The notes beneath the pieces are model-generated. The model was not told where the DNA came from. It saw only the letters and a program-made list of their open reading frames with translations, and searched no databases. The position numbers and the translations under genes are program-made. From Spirochaetota bacterium (GTDB taxonomy: Bacteria; Spirochaetota; Spirochaetia; Treponematales; Treponemataceae), in NCBI GenBank assembly GCA_016285185.1, contig JAEEQG010000148.1:62001-126000 (forward strand): 64,000 nucleotides of DNA, in the 5' to 3' direction. Shown here piece by piece: positions 35,816-45,016 of this stretch (its first letter is position 1; every line of letters begins with the position of its first letter).

Positions 35816-36670
35816 ATGAAAAATCAAATAATAACCGTTTGGTTAAAATTGCCCGTTTTTCTCCTCATTTTTTTCATATTAGTATCAGGTGTTATTCTCG
35901 GGTTATCAACAGGTGGATTCATAATTGATTTTAAGCAAGTTGGTTTTTCAGCGATTTCTTCTGTTCAACAAGGAGTTCATGCTGTAACTTCTACTGTATC
36001 AGGTACATTTTCTGCTTTGCATGATTTGAAAGAGTTGCAAAAAGAATATGAAATCTTAACTGAAAAGCTTAAAGATTATGAGTATCTTCAACGTAACAAT
36101 GCTGAAATCCGACAGGAAAACAACCGTCTGCGAGAACAGCTCGGTCTTTCAGAATCTTTAAATACAAAAAATTATCCTGCCTACATAATTGCACGTGATC
36201 CAAACTCCACATATTCTTCTATAACAATTAATAAAGGAACTAGAGCAGGCATTAAAAAAAATATGCCTGTAATTGCTATTCAACATGGGATTGTTGGACT
36301 TGTTGGCAAAGTTATAGAAGTAGGACTTAATACAAGTAAAATAATGCCTGTTTATGATTATCATTCTAATGTTTCTGCATGTATTCAAAAAACAAGAGAT
36401 ATAGGTCTTATTTCGGGTAATGGAACAGAAGAACAAAAATTATCTTTAAAATATATAAAAAAGCAAATATTTGATGAACTTCAGTATGGTGATATTGTTG
36501 TCACATCAGGTGAAAACGGTAATTATCCAAAAGAAATAATGATTGGCAGTATAAGCAATATTGAATTTCTTGATTATGATTCTTCCCTTGATATAGAAAT
36601 TGTACCAGTCATCGATTTTGCAAGATTGGAATCGGTAATAGTAATGGATATGAAGGAATTAAATGATTAA
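35816..36670 (+). CDS. mreC: Rod-shape determining protein MreC
   Basis: 284 residues. An N-terminal membrane helix (about 13-33) is followed by a coiled coil (about 62-108; LKELQKEYEILTEKLKDYEYL) and two beta-barrel units with the typical VIAIQHGIVGLVGKV and GDIVVTSGENGNYPKEIMIG. A periplasmic scaffold linking MreB and PBP2. Its end overlaps mreD by 8 bases. Confidence 0.94.
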   Translation: MKNQIITVWLKLPVFLLIFFILVSGVILGLSTGGFIIDFKQVGFSAISSVQQGVHAVTSTVSGTFSALHDLKELQKEYEILTEKLKDYEYLQRNNAEIRQENNRLREQLGLSESLNTKNYPAYIIARDPNSTYSSITINKGTRAGIKKNMPVIAIQHGIVGLVGKVIEVGLNTSKIMPVYDYHSNVSACIQKTRDIGLISGNGTEEQKLSLKYIKKQIFDELQYGDIVVTSGENGNYPKEIMIGSISNIEFLDYDSSLDIEIVPVIDFARLESVIVMDMKELND

Positions 36671-37184
36671 GTCTACTTTATGGTCACTATTGTTTTCATT
36701 TTGTTTTCTTATAATTGAAACTGCAATATTGTCAAATATCGTTTTTCTACCTGTTGTTCCGGATTTAGTTCTATTGTGTCTAATATATATTTCGTTTTAT
36801 AACGGATGTTCTGCCGGAGAAATCCATGGATTTTTCACTGGTTTTCTTGTTGATTTCCTTTCAGCTGCTCCTTTAGGTTTGAATTCTTTACTTAGAACTA
36901 TAATTGGATTTTTAACCGGTCTTTTACGAAATATGTTCAATATTGACAAAATATTTTTCCCTGCAATTCTTGGAGTCGTTGGAACTTTCCTTAAAGCATT
37001 ACTTCTGTTAATTTTATCTTTCTTCTTCGGTGATTCTGTATTACCATACAGACTTACAGAATCTTATTTTTGGATTGAATTGTGTATGAATACAGTTCTT
37101 TCTCCACTGATGTTTGCTTTTTTGAATCTTTTTTCAAACCTGTTGTTGTTTTCACAGGAGTCTCCGACCTATGTACAGCAATAG
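36663..37184 (+). CDS. mreD: Rod-shape determining membrane protein MreD
   Basis: 173 residues, five to six membrane helices. PVVPDLVLLCLIY and FFTGFLVDFLSAAPLGLNSL fit the conserved MreD blocks. It overlaps mreC by 8 bases and mrdA by 14 bases, which supports tight coupling of the operon. Confidence 0.9.
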   Translation: MIKSTLWSLLFSFCFLIIETAILSNIVFLPVVPDLVLLCLIYISFYNGCSAGEIHGFFTGFLVDFLSAAPLGLNSLLRTIIGFLTGLLRNMFNIDKIFFPAILGVVGTFLKALLLLILSFFFGDSVLPYRLTESYFWIELCMNTVLSPLMFAFLNLFSNLLLFSQESPTYVQQ

Positions 37185-39048
37185 TTTTTATAACAACCAA
37201 AATGATGAAACTCATGATAAGCAGCGAAAAGTATTTTTTTTAGCTTTAATTATTTTTATCATAATGGTTATATATATATTGCGTCTATTTTCTATGCAGA
37301 TTTTTGCCGGATCAGAATATCGCAACCAATCGGTAAAAATATCACGGAAAACTAGAATCATTCCCGCAGAGCGTGGAGAGATATATGACCGTAATTCTTT
37401 TCCTCTTGTTTCAAATACTGAGTCTTTTGCAATTGATATAACCCCCGGAGAGATACCTCCTGAAAAATTTGACAGTGTTATTTCGAGACTAGCAAATTAT
37501 CTTGAAATACCAAAACAAACCATTGACGAAAAATTACCTAAAAATATCAGAAAATCTTATACTACAATCGAGATAAAATCCAATATCCCATTTTCTACCG
37601 TCTCGCAAATAGCAGAAAATTCTTATGATTTACCAGGAGTTACTTGGAGATCAAAACCGATACGTAATTATAACATTACAGGTTCAATGTCTCATATTCT
37701 AGGCTATGTAGGAAATATTACAAAAGATGAACTAAAACTTCTCTATAACAAGGGTTATTCAAATACAAGTATAATCGGAAAAGATGGTATTGAAAAACAA
37801 TATGATAGTTTATTACAAGGTGTTTCAGGTTCAGAGACAAGAATTGTCGATGCAAAGGGAAGATATATGAATGAAGAACCTGAGATTCAGGAACCAGAAA
37901 AAGGAAAGAACTTAGTTTTAACTATTGATTTTTCAATTCAGGAACTTGCCGAGAAAGCACTTGGAGAACGAAATGGTTCTGCAATTGTTCTAAAACCATC
38001 AACTGGTGAAATACTTGCAATGGTATCTTATCCTTATTATGACCTTAATATTTTCACAAATTCTGATACTTTAGGCAGTGAATACAAAAAACTGACGGAA
38101 GATCCAAAAAAACCTCTTTTGAATCGTGCTATAAATGCAACATATCCACCAGCCTCAACATTTAAAGTTATTATGTCAACAGCCGCTTATGCTGAAAATA
38201 TAATACCGCCTACTAAAAAAATTGAATGTAAAGGCGAACTTGATTATGGTGATAGAATCTGGCACTGCCATATCGGTAAGCCTGGACATGGATATCTGGA
38301 TTTACAAAATGCACTTGCTCAATCTTGTAATATTTTTTATTGGACCCTTGGTCGCGATTATCTACATGAAGATACAATTTCATCTTATGCAAGACAGTTT
38401 GGATATGGACAACCACTTGGAATTGATTTACAAACTTCTACTTCTTCATCAGGATATGTTCCTGATCCGATTATTCACGAAAGACGTCATAGAAGAAAAT
38501 GGGTAGGAGGTGATACGATGAATATGTCAATCGGACAAAGTGATACGCTCGTTACGCCTCTACATGTTGCCGATATGATGGCTATGGTTGTGAACAAAGG
38601 TACAATTTACAAACCACATATTTTAAAACAAATAAGAAATACAGAATCTGTAACTGATATTCAAAGAGAAATTCTTTGGCAGATGGATATACCCAATTCT
38701 GTATGGGAACAAGTTCAAACAGATTTACGTTATACTATTACAAATGGAACAGCACAATTTCCTCTTAGGAATAAGATAGTACAAATTGCCGGAAAAACAG
38801 GAACTGCAGAAATGGGTTTTTCAGACAGATGGCATTCATGGTTTGTTGCTTATGCTCCTTTTGACGCATCTGCTGAAGATGCCATAGTAGTTGTTGTTTC
38901 TGTAGAAGCTACTAATATCTGGGAATGGTGGGCTCCTTATGCTTCTAACATAATTTTTCAAGGATACTTTGCAAAACAAACTTATGAAGAAGCCGTTGAC
39001 GCATTGGGATTTAAATATCTTATGAAACCAACAGGAAGACAAGAATGA
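37171..39048 (+). CDS. mrdA: Penicillin-binding protein 2 (elongation transpeptidase)
   Basis: 625 residues. An N-terminal membrane helix (about 22-42) is followed by a dimerisation/pedestal domain (ISRKTRIIPAERGEIYDRN) and a transpeptidase domain with S329-T-F-K332 (nucleophile Ser329), S385-C-N387 and K542-T-G. It crosslinks peptidoglycan during elongation with RodA, whose gene overlaps its end by 4 bases. Confidence 0.96.
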   Translation: MYSNSFYNNQNDETHDKQRKVFFLALIIFIIMVIYILRLFSMQIFAGSEYRNQSVKISRKTRIIPAERGEIYDRNSFPLVSNTESFAIDITPGEIPPEKFDSVISRLANYLEIPKQTIDEKLPKNIRKSYTTIEIKSNIPFSTVSQIAENSYDLPGVTWRSKPIRNYNITGSMSHILGYVGNITKDELKLLYNKGYSNTSIIGKDGIEKQYDSLLQGVSGSETRIVDAKGRYMNEEPEIQEPEKGKNLVLTIDFSIQELAEKALGERNGSAIVLKPSTGEILAMVSYPYYDLNIFTNSDTLGSEYKKLTEDPKKPLLNRAINATYPPASTFKVIMSTAAYAENIIPPTKKIECKGELDYGDRIWHCHIGKPGHGYLDLQNALAQSCNIFYWTLGRDYLHEDTISSYARQFGYGQPLGIDLQTSTSSSGYVPDPIIHERRHRRKWVGGDTMNMSIGQSDTLVTPLHVADMMAMVVNKGTIYKPHILKQIRNTESVTDIQREILWQMDIPNSVWEQVQTDLRYTITNGTAQFPLRNKIVQIAGKTGTAEMGFSDRWHSWFVAYAPFDASAEDAIVVVVSVEATNIWEWWAPYASNIIFQGYFAKQTYEEAVDALGFKYLMKPTGRQE

Positions 39049-40361
39049 GATTAAAATGGCATTTTTTGAACTTTTTTGATTATTTTCTATTATTTTCAGT
39101 ACTTATTCTTGTTGTTATAGGTATATTGTTTATATATTCATCAGGTATTAATTCCTCAGGAGAACTTGTTTCGAATGAATATTCAAAACAGATTTTTTTT
39201 GCTGTAACAGGTCTTGTTATAATGATTGTTATAACTTTTCTTGATTATAGAAAATTTAGACAATGGTCTCTATTTTTATACATATCAATAATTATTCTGC
39301 TTATTTATACCAGACTTGCAGGAAAATTTGTGAACGGCGCATACAGTTGGCTCGGTATCGGAGATTTTGGAATTCAACCTTCAGAATTTGGTAAAATTAT
39401 ATTCATTTTGTTTTTGGCACATTATCTTGAGTCATCAATAAAGCAAAGTGATTTAAAACGCTTTATATACGCAGGTATAATTTTGTGTATCCCTATGGGA
39501 CTTATATTGATACAACCAGACTTAGGAACTGCAAGTGTTTACTTTCCTGTCTTTATCGTTATGTGTTATATGGCAGGCCTCCCTAAAAGATATCTTCTTA
39601 TGATTGTTTCAGGAGGTTTTCTTGTTATTTTGTTCTGTATTCTGCCGGTATGGTCTGATAGAATATATCAGAAAACTATTCCTTTATTAAAAGTATTTAC
39701 GGATTCAAAACTCAGATTACTTGTAATTATTGCTTTTTCATTCATTTGTTTAATCGGAATTGTGGGTTATATAGTTTTTAAACGCCAATATTATTATTGG
39801 ATAACCTTTGTATTCGGAATTTTAACTTTTGCACTAGTGGTTTCTGTTGCAGCAGGAAAGGTACTTAAACCATATCAGATTATGAGGCTTATTGTATTTC
39901 TAAATCCAAATGTAGATCCACAAGGAGCTGGTTGGAATATTATTCAGTCAAAGATTGCGATAGGTGCGGGTGGCATATTTGGACAAGGATTTTTGAAAGG
40001 GACACAGAGTCACTACAGATTTTTACCACAACAAAGTACAGACTTTATTTTTAGTATTTTATCAGAAGAATGGGGCTTTATTGGATGCTTTATAGTTTTT
40101 ATCCTTTTCGGATTGATACTACTTCGTGGAATAATAATTGTAAGACATACAAACAATGCCTTTTCATGTTATGTCTCAAGTGGAATTATATGTATGATTT
40201 TTTTTCATTTCGTTGTTAACATCGGCATGGTAATGGGTATAATGCCTATAACAGGGATTCCGCTTCTTTTTCTTTCTTATGGAGGGTCTTCTTTGTGGAC
40301 AGCTATGGCATCAATAGGTTTTCTTATGAGTATTAATTCGCGAAGAATGGAATTCAATTAA
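39045..40361 (+). CDS. rodA: SEDS glycosyltransferase RodA
   Basis: 438 residues, about ten membrane helices. SEDS motifs include VNGAYSWLGIGDFGIQPSE, RFLPQQSTDFIFSILSEEWGF and MPITGIPLLFLSYGGSS. It polymerises lipid II with PBP2. The length exceeds the usual ~370-410; the extra residues lie around 200-265, where two further hydrophobic segments are seen (LRLLVIIAFSFICLIGIVGY, YYYWITFVFGILTFALV). Last gene of the rod operon. Confidence 0.95.
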   Translation: MRLKWHFLNFFDYFLLFSVLILVVIGILFIYSSGINSSGELVSNEYSKQIFFAVTGLVIMIVITFLDYRKFRQWSLFLYISIIILLIYTRLAGKFVNGAYSWLGIGDFGIQPSEFGKIIFILFLAHYLESSIKQSDLKRFIYAGIILCIPMGLILIQPDLGTASVYFPVFIVMCYMAGLPKRYLLMIVSGGFLVILFCILPVWSDRIYQKTIPLLKVFTDSKLRLLVIIAFSFICLIGIVGYIVFKRQYYYWITFVFGILTFALVVSVAAGKVLKPYQIMRLIVFLNPNVDPQGAGWNIIQSKIAIGAGGIFGQGFLKGTQSHYRFLPQQSTDFIFSILSEEWGFIGCFIVFILFGLILLRGIIIVRHTNNAFSCYVSSGIICMIFFHFVVNIGMVMGIMPITGIPLLFLSYGGSSLWTAMASIGFLMSINSRRMEFN

Positions 40362-40374
40362 CCATATGAAAGAA

Positions 40375-40932
40375 TTATAAAAAAATGATTCCAAAAACAG
40401 CTCCTACCAATACAATAATGATTGGTGAAGTTTTAATAGTAAAAAGAATAATTAGTGCTGTTATATAAAAAAGAACTCTGGAAACTGAGAATATATCAGA
40501 GAAAGAACCGGTTGTAAAAGCATTTAAATTAATCACGGATATAGCGAAAACCTGCCATGCGGCAACTGCAATTAGACCTGTAGAAACAGGTTTAACACAC
40601 GAAAAAACTGTTTTTACAAGTGGTTTATCTTGATATTTTTCAAAGTATTTTGCAATTATTATAATAATTATTAGAGATGGCAAAACTGTGGAAAACGTTA
40701 CAAGACAGCCTCCCAAAATTCCAAACAGTTCACATCCAATATATGTTGCCATGTTTAAACCAATTGGTCCAGGCGTTGATTCTGAAACAGCTACCATGTT
40801 ATAGAATTTTTCTGCACTTAAAAGTCCACCTTCAACTATCGGCTGATACATAAGTGTTATAGCAACCTGACCACCACCGATTGTAAAAAGCCCAATTAAA
40901 AAAAAAGTATAACAAAGCTGCCATAAAGTCAT
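40375..40932 (-). CDS. Chromate transporter (CHR) family half-protein, second subunit
   Basis: 185 residues, about five to six membrane helices. It starts MTLWQLCYTFFLIGLFTIGGGQVAI; the G-G-G near residue 20 and SESTPGPIGLNMATYIG are CHR signatures. The ATG overlaps the stop of the partner gene by 4 bases. Paired short CHR proteins are common and probably act as a heterodimer. Despite the name, the true substrate in an anaerobe is uncertain. Confidence 0.88.
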   Translation of the reverse strand: MTLWQLCYTFFLIGLFTIGGGQVAITLMYQPIVEGGLLSAEKFYNMVAVSESTPGPIGLNMATYIGCELFGILGGCLVTFSTVLPSLIIIIIIAKYFEKYQDKPLVKTVFSCVKPVSTGLIAVAAWQVFAISVINLNAFTTGSFSDIFSVSRVLFYITALIILFTIKTSPIIIVLVGAVFGIIFL

Positions 40933-41504
40933 TTTTTTAATCCTTTTATTTTTTCAGTAACAAAAAAAACAATTATACCTATTGCTATTGCAGAAATAAT
41001 GATAAAAGATGTATTTATTTTTAAAAACACTACACATGCAAATGCCAGAGCAAATAACGAGAAAGTAAAAAATGATTTAAATATGATTTTGAATAATCCT
41101 ATGACTACCTTTGTAAGAAGAGCTGCAACTGCAATATTAATACCGTCTAAAGCCTTTTTTATCCATTCAATATCATTAAAATTTGAAAAACATATCGCAA
41201 TAAGCGTTATTATCAGTATTGATGGGAAAACAACACCTAATGTTGAAATACAAGCTCCGGCAATTCCAAGTTGATTATAACCTATAAATGTTGCGACATT
41301 AACAGCTATAATGCCTGGAGTTGATTGTCCTATAGCAAAATAATCTAATAAGGTTTCTTTGTCTACCCATTTTTTATTAATAACAAGTTCTTTTTCTAAG
41401 TTCGGCAGCATTGCAAGACCACCACCAAATGTAAAAATACCAATCTTAAAGAAAACACAAAATAAATCTACCAATGCTGTAAAGTTGAAATATTTTATTC
41501 TCAT
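40929..41504 (-). CDS. Chromate transporter (CHR) family half-protein, first subunit
   Basis: 191 residues, five to six membrane helices. CHR signatures: FKIGIFTFGGGLAMLPNLE (about 17-35) and IGQSTPGIIAVNVATFIGY. It ends in a lysine-rich tail. 5 bases downstream of the ABC-F gene and overlapping its partner by 4 bases, so the four minus-strand genes from 44733 to 40375 could be one transcript. Confidence 0.88.
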   Translation of the reverse strand: MRIKYFNFTALVDLFCVFFKIGIFTFGGGLAMLPNLEKELVINKKWVDKETLLDYFAIGQSTPGIIAVNVATFIGYNQLGIAGACISTLGVVFPSILIITLIAICFSNFNDIEWIKKALDGINIAVAALLTKVVIGLFKIIFKSFFTFSLFALAFACVVFLKINTSFIIISAIAIGIIVFFVTEKIKGLKK

Positions 41505-41509
41505 AATAA

Positions 41510-43147
41510 TTAAAAACGAATTTTACGATCAAAACCCTTGTAGAATTCAGCTCTTTGTTTTTTGATTTCTTCATCCACAAGATAATCATCAAAGTCCATC
41601 ATTCTGTCTATCACTCCAGAAGGTGTTATTTCTATTATGCGAGTTGCAATTGAACTAATAAATTCATGGTCATGGCTATTGAATAAAACGATTCCAGGAA
41701 ATTCTGCCAGAGCACGGTTTAAACTTTCGATTGCTTCCAAATCAAGATGATTCGTTGGTTCGTCCATAATAAGAACGTTGGCACCACTGAGCATCATTTT
41801 TGCCAGCATACAGCGAACTTTTTCACCACCAGAAAGAACTTTTACAGGTTTTAATGATTCATCACCTGAAAAAAGCATTCTACCTAAAAAACCTCTTACA
41901 TAGGCTTCATCTTGTTCCTTTGAAAACTGACGCAACCAATCAGTAATGTTCAAATCATTATTAAAAAATGATGAATTATCCAGCCCAAGATAAGAGTATG
42001 AAATCGTCTGCCCCCAATATACATCGCCTGAATCAGGTTTTATCGTATTTGAAATGATATCAAAAAAAGCTGATTTTGATTTATGTTCTATTCCAACAAA
42101 TGCAATTTTTTCACCTTTATTGACAGTAAGCGAGAAATCCTTAAGAAGTTGTATTCCCTCATTTGAATAATTAATTTTTTCAACTCTAAGAATATTATTA
42201 CCAGGTTCTCTGTCGGGCTTAAAATTTACATATGGAAATTTTCTGCTTGTTACCTGTAACTCTTCAAGGGCAAGTTTATCATATACTTTTTTGCGGCTTG
42301 TTGCCTGTTTACTTTTTGCAGCGTTTGAAGCAAACCGAAGAATAAACTCACGCAGATCTTTCATTTTTTCTTCTCTTTTTTTTGCCTGATCTTTTGCTTG
42401 ACGTTGCATTATCTGACTCATTTCATACCAAAAATCATAATTGCCACTGAAAAGTGTTATTTTCCCAAAATCAATATCACATACATAAGTACAGACAGCG
42501 TTTAAAAAATGTCTATCGTGGCTTACAACAATTACTGTATTTGGAAAATCCATTAAAAAATCTTCCAACCAATTTATAGATTCCAGATCCAACCCATTTG
42601 TAGGTTCGTCTAAAAGAAGGATTTCTGGTTCACCAAACAAAGCCTGTGCAAGTAAAACCCTTACTTTCTGGCTTTCATCAAGCTCATTCATCATTCTATC
42701 ATGGTATTCTTCATCAAGTCCAAGACCTGACAACATTTGCTCTATCTGGTTTTCAGCCTCCCAACCACCGAGTTCAGAAAATTCGCTCTCAAGTTCACTT
42801 GCTTTTATACCATCTTCTTCTGTAAAATCTGCCTTTTCATATATACTTTCACGTTCTTTCAGGCATTTGTACAGTTTTGGATATCCCATCAAAACAGTAT
42901 CCTTTACGGAATATTCTTCGTAAGCAAAGTGATCCTGTTTTAGAACCGCCATACGTTCACCTTGTGTTATTGTAATTTGTCCCGAATCATATTCCAATTC
43001 ACCGGAAAGAAGTTTAAGGAAGGTCGATTTTCCTGCGCCGTTTGCGCCGATTATTCCATAGCAATTACCATGAGTAAATTTCAAATTTACATCTTTAAAA
43101 AGAGGTTTTTCGCTGAATTTTAAACTTACATCGCTTACTGTAATCAT
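41510..43147 (-). CDS. ABC-F family ATPase (YbiT-like)
   Basis: 545 residues, two ABC domains, no membrane segments. First Walker A GANGAGKS (about 35-42), then LLLDEPTNGLD; second signature LSGGEKVRC and Walker B LIMDEPTNHLD. The linker between the domains (about 235-300; AKDQAKKREEKMKDLREF) is the P-site tRNA interaction motif region. ABC-F proteins act on the ribosome. GNYDFWYEMS and the short C-terminus (KGFDRKIRF) fit YbiT better than EttA or Uup. It is 2 bases after the DEAD-box helicase gene. Confidence 0.88.
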   Translation of the reverse strand: MITVSDVSLKFSEKPLFKDVNLKFTHGNCYGIIGANGAGKSTFLKLLSGELEYDSGQITITQGERMAVLKQDHFAYEEYSVKDTVLMGYPKLYKCLKERESIYEKADFTEEDGIKASELESEFSELGGWEAENQIEQMLSGLGLDEEYHDRMMNELDESQKVRVLLAQALFGEPEILLLDEPTNGLDLESINWLEDFLMDFPNTVIVVSHDRHFLNAVCTYVCDIDFGKITLFSGNYDFWYEMSQIMQRQAKDQAKKREEKMKDLREFILRFASNAAKSKQATSRKKVYDKLALEELQVTSRKFPYVNFKPDREPGNNILRVEKINYSNEGIQLLKDFSLTVNKGEKIAFVGIEHKSKSAFFDIISNTIKPDSGDVYWGQTISYSYLGLDNSSFFNNDLNITDWLRQFSKEQDEAYVRGFLGRMLFSGDESLKPVKVLSGGEKVRCMLAKMMLSGANVLIMDEPTNHLDLEAIESLNRALAEFPGIVLFNSHDHEFISSIATRIIEITPSGVIDRMMDFDDYLVDEEIKKQRAEFYKGFDRKIRF

Positions 43148-43149
43148 TT

Positions 43150-44733
43150 TTATTTTCCTTTACCTGAAAAGAGAGCTTTTATTCTGCTAAATAATGTGGC
43201 TTTAGTTGTTTGCGTAATTTGTGGTTTTGAATAATCATTACACTTTTTATACGTATGTTTATTTGCATGTTTATTGTTTGAATGATTGTTTTTGTCGGTA
43301 ATTCTTTTTTTATTGTTTTCAGGCTTTCTTGATGATGGTTTTATATCTGTATTGTATTTTTGTCTATAAAGAACCATTCTCTCTTCAAAGGACATATTAT
43401 ACATATTCTGGAACTCTTCCGTCGGATGTTTTTTATGTTTAACAGTTTTTCTGCCACTATCGTATTCTCTATGTTCTGATTTATTGTTCCGATATTTTGA
43501 GGCATGATTATTCTGGTTTCTTGTATATCTTCTTCTTAGATTGCCTCTGTCATCTTCAAAATGATTTTCTGTTTTGATATAAATTCCAGCACTTTTGTCT
43601 TCTTCAAGCATGGATTCATCGACAACAGTCGCAGGAATAGACATTTCGATGTAACGTTCTATTGCAGGTAAATCATATACATCCTGCTCACTGCAAAAAG
43701 TGATAGCTTTCCCACTTTTACCTGCACGAGCGGTTCTTCCAATTCTATGAACATAGTTTTCAGCTTCATTTGGTATATCATAGTTTATTACCATTGCAAG
43801 ATTTTCAACATCAATGCCTCTTGCCGCAACATCAGTCGCCAAAAGGCATTTAAGCTTTCCATCTTTAAAAGCATTGATAATTTTGAGTCTCTTGGGCTGG
43901 GGCAGGTCGCCGATGATGTATTCACATTTTATTTCATTCAACTGTAATCTTTTAGCAATTATCTCACACATTCGTTTTGTATTACAGAAAATAATTACAC
44001 TTTCAGGGGCTTCTTTTTTTAATATTCCAAGTAAAAGTCTAATTTTACTTTCACTTGAAACGTGAAGGAGTAACTGATCAATTTCAGAAACTGTAATATT
44101 TTCTGACTCAATTGTTATTTCTTTTGCATTTTCTGTATATTCCCATGCAAGATTTTTAACATAAGTATTAAGTGTCGCACTGAACAGCATCGTCTTTCGT
44201 CTTGTTGTGTCAGGTATTTCTTTTATAAGAGTGCGTAATTCTGGATAAAATCCCATATCAAACATTCTATCAGCTTCATCAACAACAAGAAATCTTAGGT
44301 TTGATAGATCTAAATGTCCACTTTTTATTAAATCGATAATACGTCCTGGAGTTCCTATGATTATATCAATACCTTTTTTAAGTTTTTCTAATTGTTTTTC
44401 ATACCCAACGCCGCCATAAAAACTGCCAGCTATTAATTCGGTATATTTTCCAAGTGCTTTTGCTTCTTCTTCAACTTGAACCGCCAGTTCTCTTGTTGGT
44501 ACAAGAATAAGTACTTTTTTACCAATAAGTTCTGATTTTGTAAGCAATTGTTGATATATACAAATTAAATATGCGGCAGTTTTTCCAGTTCCAGTCTGAG
44601 ACTGGACATACAAATCTTCATTTTCAAACGCTTCAGATAATATTCTATCCTGAACCGGTGTACAAACAAAATAACCTGTTTCAGTAATACCTTTTAAAAG
44701 GGTTTTGTCCAAATTTAAATCTGTAAAATTCAT
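43150..44733 (-). CDS. DEAD-box RNA helicase with a basic C-terminal tail
   Basis: 527 residues. Q motif near FVCTPVQ (about 23-29), motif I SQTGTGKT (about 45-52), DEAD box VVDEADRM (about 149-156), SAT in LFSATL, motif VI HRIGRTARAG. Residues about 400-527 are a disordered tail rich in Lys, Asn, His and Arg, probably RNA binding. RhlE/DeaD group; function in ribosome assembly or RNA decay is likely but not specific from sequence. The start lies about 130 bases from the twin dyads at 44862, which may sit in its upstream region too. Confidence 0.9.
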   Translation of the reverse strand: MNFTDLNLDKTLLKGITETGYFVCTPVQDRILSEAFENEDLYVQSQTGTGKTAAYLICIYQQLLTKSELIGKKVLILVPTRELAVQVEEEAKALGKYTELIAGSFYGGVGYEKQLEKLKKGIDIIIGTPGRIIDLIKSGHLDLSNLRFLVVDEADRMFDMGFYPELRTLIKEIPDTTRRKTMLFSATLNTYVKNLAWEYTENAKEITIESENITVSEIDQLLLHVSSESKIRLLLGILKKEAPESVIIFCNTKRMCEIIAKRLQLNEIKCEYIIGDLPQPKRLKIINAFKDGKLKCLLATDVAARGIDVENLAMVINYDIPNEAENYVHRIGRTARAGKSGKAITFCSEQDVYDLPAIERYIEMSIPATVVDESMLEEDKSAGIYIKTENHFEDDRGNLRRRYTRNQNNHASKYRNNKSEHREYDSGRKTVKHKKHPTEEFQNMYNMSFEERMVLYRQKYNTDIKPSSRKPENNKKRITDKNNHSNNKHANKHTYKKCNDYSKPQITQTTKATLFSRIKALFSGKGK

Positions 44734-44861
44734 AATTACTCTTCTGCATAAAAAAGCACTGAAGCTTTTTCCGTTTAATGTATTTTGTAAACATATAATA
44801 GCGTTTTTTACTAAAAATGAAAAGGACTGAACTGTAAGTTATAAAAAAAAGAAAATTATCA

Positions 44862-44893
44862 ATTTTATTTAAAATGTCTATTTTATTTAAAAT
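44862..44893. repeat. Twin dyad element upstream of the candidate small RNA
   Basis: ATTTTATTTAAAAT occurs at 44862-44875 and again at 44880-44893, an 18-base period. Each copy is a perfect 6-2-6 inverted repeat (ATTTTA-TT-TAAAAT). The second ends 5 bases before the -35 hexamer at 44899. The layout suggests a repressor or activator operator; the regulator is unknown. Confidence 0.5.
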
Positions 44894-44898
44894 AATAC

Positions 44899-44927
44899 TT
44901 GACATTTTGGACATTTTTAACTATATT
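44899..44927 (+). promoter_or_regulatory. Promoter of the candidate small RNA
   Basis: Consensus TTGACA (44899-44904), a 17-base spacer and TATATT (44922-44927). No plus-strand gene follows for 2.6 kb, so it must serve an untranslated RNA or be unused. Confidence 0.6.
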
Positions 44928-44933
44928 AAGATT

Positions 44934-45016
44934 CAGAGCTTGCATAGACACTCTCTCCTTCTGTGTAAGTTATTTTGTAGTCTTGAGATTCTCTCCCTCA
45001 AGACTACTTTTCTTTT
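44934..45016 (+). ncRNA. Candidate small RNA, about 83 nt
   Basis: It begins about 7 bases after the -10 at 44922-44927 and ends at a perfect 11-base intrinsic terminator: GTAGTCTTGAG (44977-44987), loop ATTCTCTCC, CTCAAGACTAC (44997-45007), then TTTTCTTTT. Upstream, ACAC/GTGT form a short stem (about 44947-44965) around loop TCTCTCCTTCT. Both loops hold TCTCC; the first holds CTCTCCTT, complementary to a strong Shine-Dalgarno (AAGGAGAG). The 3' end overlaps the stop of the minus-strand ABC gene at 45015. No reading frame of note and no known RNA family recognised. Existence is inferred from promoter plus terminator. Confidence 0.55.
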
